Below, one piece after another: positions 61,157-64,000 of a stretch of 64,000 nt of DNA; within the stretch, counting starts at the first letter, position 1; every line of letters starts with the position of its first letter. Under the pieces are notes generated by a model, which was not told the origin of the DNA, searched no databases, and worked only from the letters and a program-made list of their open reading frames with translations. Location: the NCBI RefSeq assembly GCF_015690355.1, contig NZ_JADPRT010000018.1, positions 1-64,000 of the forward strand. Reading direction: 5' to 3'. Made by a program: the position numbers and the translations under genes. This stretch comes from Streptacidiphilus fuscans (lineage in GTDB: Bacteria; Actinomycetota; Actinomycetes; Streptomycetales; Streptomycetaceae).

Positions 61157-61864
61157 ATGCGTGTGTTGATCGTCGAGGACGAACCCCTGCTGGCGGAAGC
61201 CGTCCGCGACGGCCTGCGGCTGGAGGCGATCGCGGCCGACACCGCTGGGGACGGCGACACCGCGCTGGAGATGCTGAGCGTCAACAGCTACGACATCGCG
61301 GTCCTGGACCGCGACATCCCCGGACCGTCCGGGGACGAGATCGCCCGGCGCATCGTCGCCTCCGGCAGCGGCATGCCGATCCTGATGCTCACCGCGGCGG
61401 ACCGGCTCGACGACAAGGCTTCCGGGTTCGAACTCGGCGCCGACGACTACCTCACCAAGCCGTTCGAACTCCAGGAGCTCGTGCTCCGGCTCCGCGCACT
61501 CGACCGCAGGCGCGCCTACAGCAGACCACCGGTGCGGGAGATCGCCGGTCTGCGTCTGGATCCGTTCCGCCGCGAGGTCTACCGCGACGGCCGCTATGTC
61601 GCGCTCACCCGCAAGCAGTTCGCGGTGCTGGAGGTCCTCGTCGCCGCCGAGGGCGGGGTCGTCAGCGCCGAGGAACTTCTGGAACGCGCGTGGGACGCGA
61701 ACGCCGACCCCTTCACCAACGCCGTGCGCATCACCGTGTCCGCCCTGCGCAAGCGCCTCGGCGAACCGTGGATCGTCGCGACCGTGCCCGGCGTCGGCTA
61801 CCGCATCGACGCGCCGACGCAGCCCGGCGGCAGCGGGGGAGGGGAGCGTGGACAGCGTGGATAG
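61157..61864 (+). CDS. OmpR/PhoB-family response regulator
   Basis: 235 residues. Receiver domain: acidic pair in IVEDEP, phosphorylated Asp51 in AVLDRDIPG, Thr in LMLTAAD and Lys in YLTKPF. C-terminal winged helix: LRLDPFRREVYRDGRYVALT, then EELLERAWDANADPFTNAVR and VPGVGYRI. Controlled by the histidine kinase encoded next, whose start lies 17 bases inside this gene. Targets unknown; the divergent EEP membrane protein gene and the convergent 63016-63918 gene are candidates. Confidence 0.94.
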   Translation: MRVLIVEDEPLLAEAVRDGLRLEAIAADTAGDGDTALEMLSVNSYDIAVLDRDIPGPSGDEIARRIVASGSGMPILMLTAADRLDDKASGFELGADDYLTKPFELQELVLRLRALDRRRAYSRPPVREIAGLRLDPFRREVYRDGRYVALTRKQFAVLEVLVAAEGGVVSAEELLERAWDANADPFTNAVRITVSALRKRLGEPWIVATVPGVGYRIDAPTQPGGSGGGERGQRG

Positions 61865-62993
61865 GGCGCCAGGGCTCAGCGTCCGCCTGCGACTCACCTT
61901 CAGCTACACCGGATTCCTCCTGCTGGCCGGGGTGCTGCTGCTCGCGGCGGTATGGGTGTTCCTGCTGCGCTACGTCCCCGAGCGGGCGTTGATCGTCCCC
62001 GGTTCCACCGGCGGCACCGGCACCCAGGGCGTCTTCCCGGTCCGGACCGAACTCCTGCGCGTCTTCGCGCCGAGGGCGGCCGTCGTGATGGCCTTCCTGC
62101 TGGTGCTCGGACTGGTGGGAGGGTGGTTCCTCGCCGGTCGCATGCTCGCCCCCGTCAGCCGGATCACGGCCGCCACCCGCCTGGCCGCGACCGGATCGCT
62201 CTCCCACCGCATCCGGCTGCCCGGACGCAACGACGAGTTCCGCGAACTCGCCGACGCCTTCGACACGATGCTGGCCCGGCTCGAGTCCCACGTCGCCGAG
62301 CAGCGGCGCTTCGCCGCCAACGCCTCGCACGAACTGCGCACCCCGTTGGCGATCTCGAAGGCGCTCCTGGACGTGGCCCGTTCCGACCCGGACCACGACA
62401 GGGGCGAACTCGTCGACCGCCTCCACACCGTCAACGCCCGCGCGATCGACCTCACCGAGGCACTGCTGCTGCTCAGCCGTGCCGAGCAACGGTCCTTCAG
62501 CCGAGAGCCCGTCGACCTGTCCCTGCTGGCGGAAGACGCCACCGAGACGCTCCTGCCCCTCGCAGAGAAGCGCGGCGTCACTGTCGAGACCAGCGGCGAG
62601 ATCACCCCCACCAGCGGATCGCCCGCGCTACTGCTGCAGTTGACGGTCAACCTCGTGCACAACGCGATCGTGCACAACCTCCCGGCGGGCGGCAGCGTCT
62701 GGGTGACCACCGGCGTCCACGGCGTCCACGGCGATCGTGTCGAGCTGACCGTCGAGAACACCGGCGAACACGTCACCCCGGAGCAGGCCGTGGCCTTCAC
62801 CGAGCCGTTCCGGCGCGGCACCGAGCGTGTCCACACCGACCACGCCGGGGTCGGCCTCGGTCTGGCCATCGTCCGGACCATCACCGAGTCGCACGACGGC
62901 ACCCTCACCCTCACCCCGCGTCCTGCGGGCGGGCTGCGCATCACCGTGGAACTGCCGACAGGGGACGCGCAATCCGCCCCGCACGCCCCGTAG
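61848..62993 (+). CDS. Sensor histidine kinase
   Basis: 381 residues from GTG 61848, with GGGGAGGGGAG upstream. Two membrane helices (about 20-40 and 77-98) flank a short extracellular loop of about 35 residues rich in Gly and Thr. A HAMP domain follows, then HisKA with His161 in NASHELRTPLA, and HATPase_c with VHNAIVHN and HAGVGLGLAIVRTI. The small loop suggests that it senses membrane state or interacts with another protein. Overlaps the response regulator gene by 17 bases. Confidence 0.93.
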   Translation: MDSVDRAPGLSVRLRLTFSYTGFLLLAGVLLLAAVWVFLLRYVPERALIVPGSTGGTGTQGVFPVRTELLRVFAPRAAVVMAFLLVLGLVGGWFLAGRMLAPVSRITAATRLAATGSLSHRIRLPGRNDEFRELADAFDTMLARLESHVAEQRRFAANASHELRTPLAISKALLDVARSDPDHDRGELVDRLHTVNARAIDLTEALLLLSRAEQRSFSREPVDLSLLAEDATETLLPLAEKRGVTVETSGEITPTSGSPALLLQLTVNLVHNAIVHNLPAGGSVWVTTGVHGVHGDRVELTVENTGEHVTPEQAVAFTEPFRRGTERVHTDHAGVGLGLAIVRTITESHDGTLTLTPRPAGGLRITVELPTGDAQSAPHAP

Positions 62994-63015
62994 GTGTTCG
63001 GCGTCCGGCCGAAGC

Positions 63016-63918
63016 CTACTTCTGGTTGCCGGTGAACTGCGGGTCCTTCGCCTGGTCGTAGATCTGCTGGCCGGCTGCGTTGAAGGCGTGGATGTACGGC
63101 GGCACCGTCGCCGCGAACGGGGCTGCGGCAGAACTCCTGCCGGTGGAGAAGGCCGCCGCGTAGAAGAAGGCGCCGCCCGACATGAGCGCCGGGTACTGCT
63201 CCGGGTCGTTGCCGTAGCTGATGGTGATCTTGGCGACGTCCGACGTGTAGTGCCCGGCACCGAGCGCGAGGTACCGCCCTGGGCCGACCGGCTCGCCGAC
63301 GGAGTCGAAGTACTCGACGAGGTGACCGGTGCCCCACATACGGTTGTTGATGAACGTCGCCGGGACGTCCTGGCTGGTGCCGCGGTCGCCCTTGGCCTCG
63401 CACTGCACGTACTGGCCGGAGGAGTCGACGGCGACGACCGCGCCGTCCCAGTCCTGCGTGGCGGCAGGGGCGCGGACGGCGATCACCGCGTGGTAGTTCG
63501 GGGCGTCAGATCCCAGGCAGGAGGCCAGGATCCGGGCGGTGTCCCGGGTGTCGATCGGGGTCGTGGTCGTACTGGTGACCGTGAACGCGGCCGTGGGGGA
63601 GGCCGAGGCCCTGGCCGACGGCGAGACCCCTGTCGCGTTCGGACGCGGGGACGTGGCAGCGCTCGTCGGGCTTCCGCCGCTCAGCGCGGAGGCGGTCAGC
63701 GTCGGCTTGGCGGTCCCCGAGCCGCCGAAGACGGCCACGGCCGCGAAGCTCACCGCCGCGACCCCGGCCGCGACGCCCAACGGCACCCCCCACCTGTGTG
63801 GCAGCGAGGCACGCCGGTCCTGTGGATCGATCCTCGTCAGCAGGTCCTCTCGGATCCGCCGGTGGTCGGGCAGATCACGATCGGGGGGAGGCACGGGAAC
63901 ACCTTGGGTGTCGTTCAT
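63016..63918 (-). CDS. Membrane-anchored protein with extracellular domain
   Basis: 300 residues. A cytoplasmic N-terminus of about 43 residues with HRRIREDLLTRIDPQDRRAS, one membrane helix at about 47-65, a Ser/Thr/Ala/Pro-rich linker to about 120, and an extracellular domain with two cysteines (in ILASCLGSDAP and VQCEAKG). The layout resembles an anti-sigma factor or other signalling protein, but no anti-sigma motif is visible. The start overlaps the stop of an upstream frame as ATGA. It converges on the histidine kinase gene with 22 bases between. Confidence 0.7.
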   Translation of the reverse strand: MNDTQGVPVPPPDRDLPDHRRIREDLLTRIDPQDRRASLPHRWGVPLGVAAGVAAVSFAAVAVFGGSGTAKPTLTASALSGGSPTSAATSPRPNATGVSPSARASASPTAAFTVTSTTTTPIDTRDTARILASCLGSDAPNYHAVIAVRAPAATQDWDGAVVAVDSSGQYVQCEAKGDRGTSQDVPATFINNRMWGTGHLVEYFDSVGEPVGPGRYLALGAGHYTSDVAKITISYGNDPEQYPALMSGGAFFYAAAFSTGRSSAAAPFAATVPPYIHAFNAAGQQIYDQAKDPQFTGNQK

Positions 63919-64000
63919 CTGGCGGCCTCCTCCGCGGTGACGGGGTTGTTCGAACTGGACGGCATCGGCACGGTCGATCCGCCGGCGAGGTCGGCCCCCA
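63915..64000 (-). CDS. C-terminal end of a gene cut by the window edge
   Basis: On the minus strand one frame is open from the edge to a TGA at 63915-63917 that overlaps the ATG of the next gene. The last residues read SSSNNPVTAEEAAR. Too short to identify. By analogy with similar gene pairs it could be an ECF sigma factor partner of the membrane-anchored protein, but nothing in the visible part proves that. Confidence 0.45.
   Translation of the reverse strand, partial: GADLAGGSTVPMPSSSNNPVTAEEAAR

Overview
The window is very GC-rich DNA (by eye about 70 percent G+C, strong G/C in third codon positions, many GTG starts, many 4-base ATGA or GTGA gene overlaps). The gene content is typical of Streptomycetaceae: a bxl-type xylo-oligosaccharide locus, actinobacterial xylA/xylB with a ROK regulator, alditol oxidase, type III PKS, ECF sigma factors and many lipoproteins. 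It is therefore most likely a Streptomyces, Kitasatospora or Streptacidiphilus chromosome. The genus is inferred. I see no tRNA, rRNA, CRISPR array, transposase or integrase.

Layout. 1-4609: the end of a natural-product cluster that begins before the window (lone condensation domain, polysaccharide deacetylase with an extra N-terminal domain, MFS exporter, Sfp-type phosphopantetheinyl transferase). 4678-7131: a divergent DUF4262 / leucine-rich-repeat-variant pair, each with an apparent frameshift. 7276-10545: small secreted protein, RpiR regulator, phosphoesterase. 10870-14724: polar amino acid ABC operon ending in an M20 peptidase. 14929-17191: small protein, SDR, ECF sigma factor. 17245-29414: a xylan-to-xylose block, with bxlEFGA and divergent bxlR, an alditol oxidase, xylA, xylB and a ROK regulator. 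29510-39913: CutC and M81 peptidase genes, a ROK repressor, a divergent peptide/opine-type ABC operon and a ROK kinase. 40198-43615: GntR, DHDPS-family enzyme and IlvD/Edd dehydratase operon for a sugar acid, with a well-formed promoter and two matching palindromic operators. 43640-47303: UbiA prenyltransferase divergent from a type III PKS, methyltransferase and flavoprotein operon resembling srsABC. 47413-50195: small lipoproteins and membrane proteins. 50266-59864: oxidoreductases and hydrolases with LysR and TetR regulators, both with clear operators. 59967-64000: endonuclease/exonuclease/phosphatase membrane protein, OmpR-type two-component system, and a membrane-anchored secreted-domain protein with a gene fragment upstream.

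How it works together. The centre of the window is a carbon-uptake region. Extracellular xylan fragments enter through BxlEFG, are split by the GH3 enzyme BxlA, and xylose passes through XylA and XylB; xylitol could rejoin through the alditol oxidase. Next to it, a second transporter with its own ROK repressor and ROK kinase, plus M81 and CutC proteins, looks like a coherent route for an unidentified substrate. The GntR operon adds an aldonate dehydratase/aldolase route.

The strongest candidates for undescribed biology are the M81-CutC-ROK-ABC unit, the condensation-domain/deacetylase cluster at the left edge, and the PKS cluster with an added UbiA gene. Short tandem repeats (6 to 15 bp units) recur across the window, two of them touching terminator hairpins.
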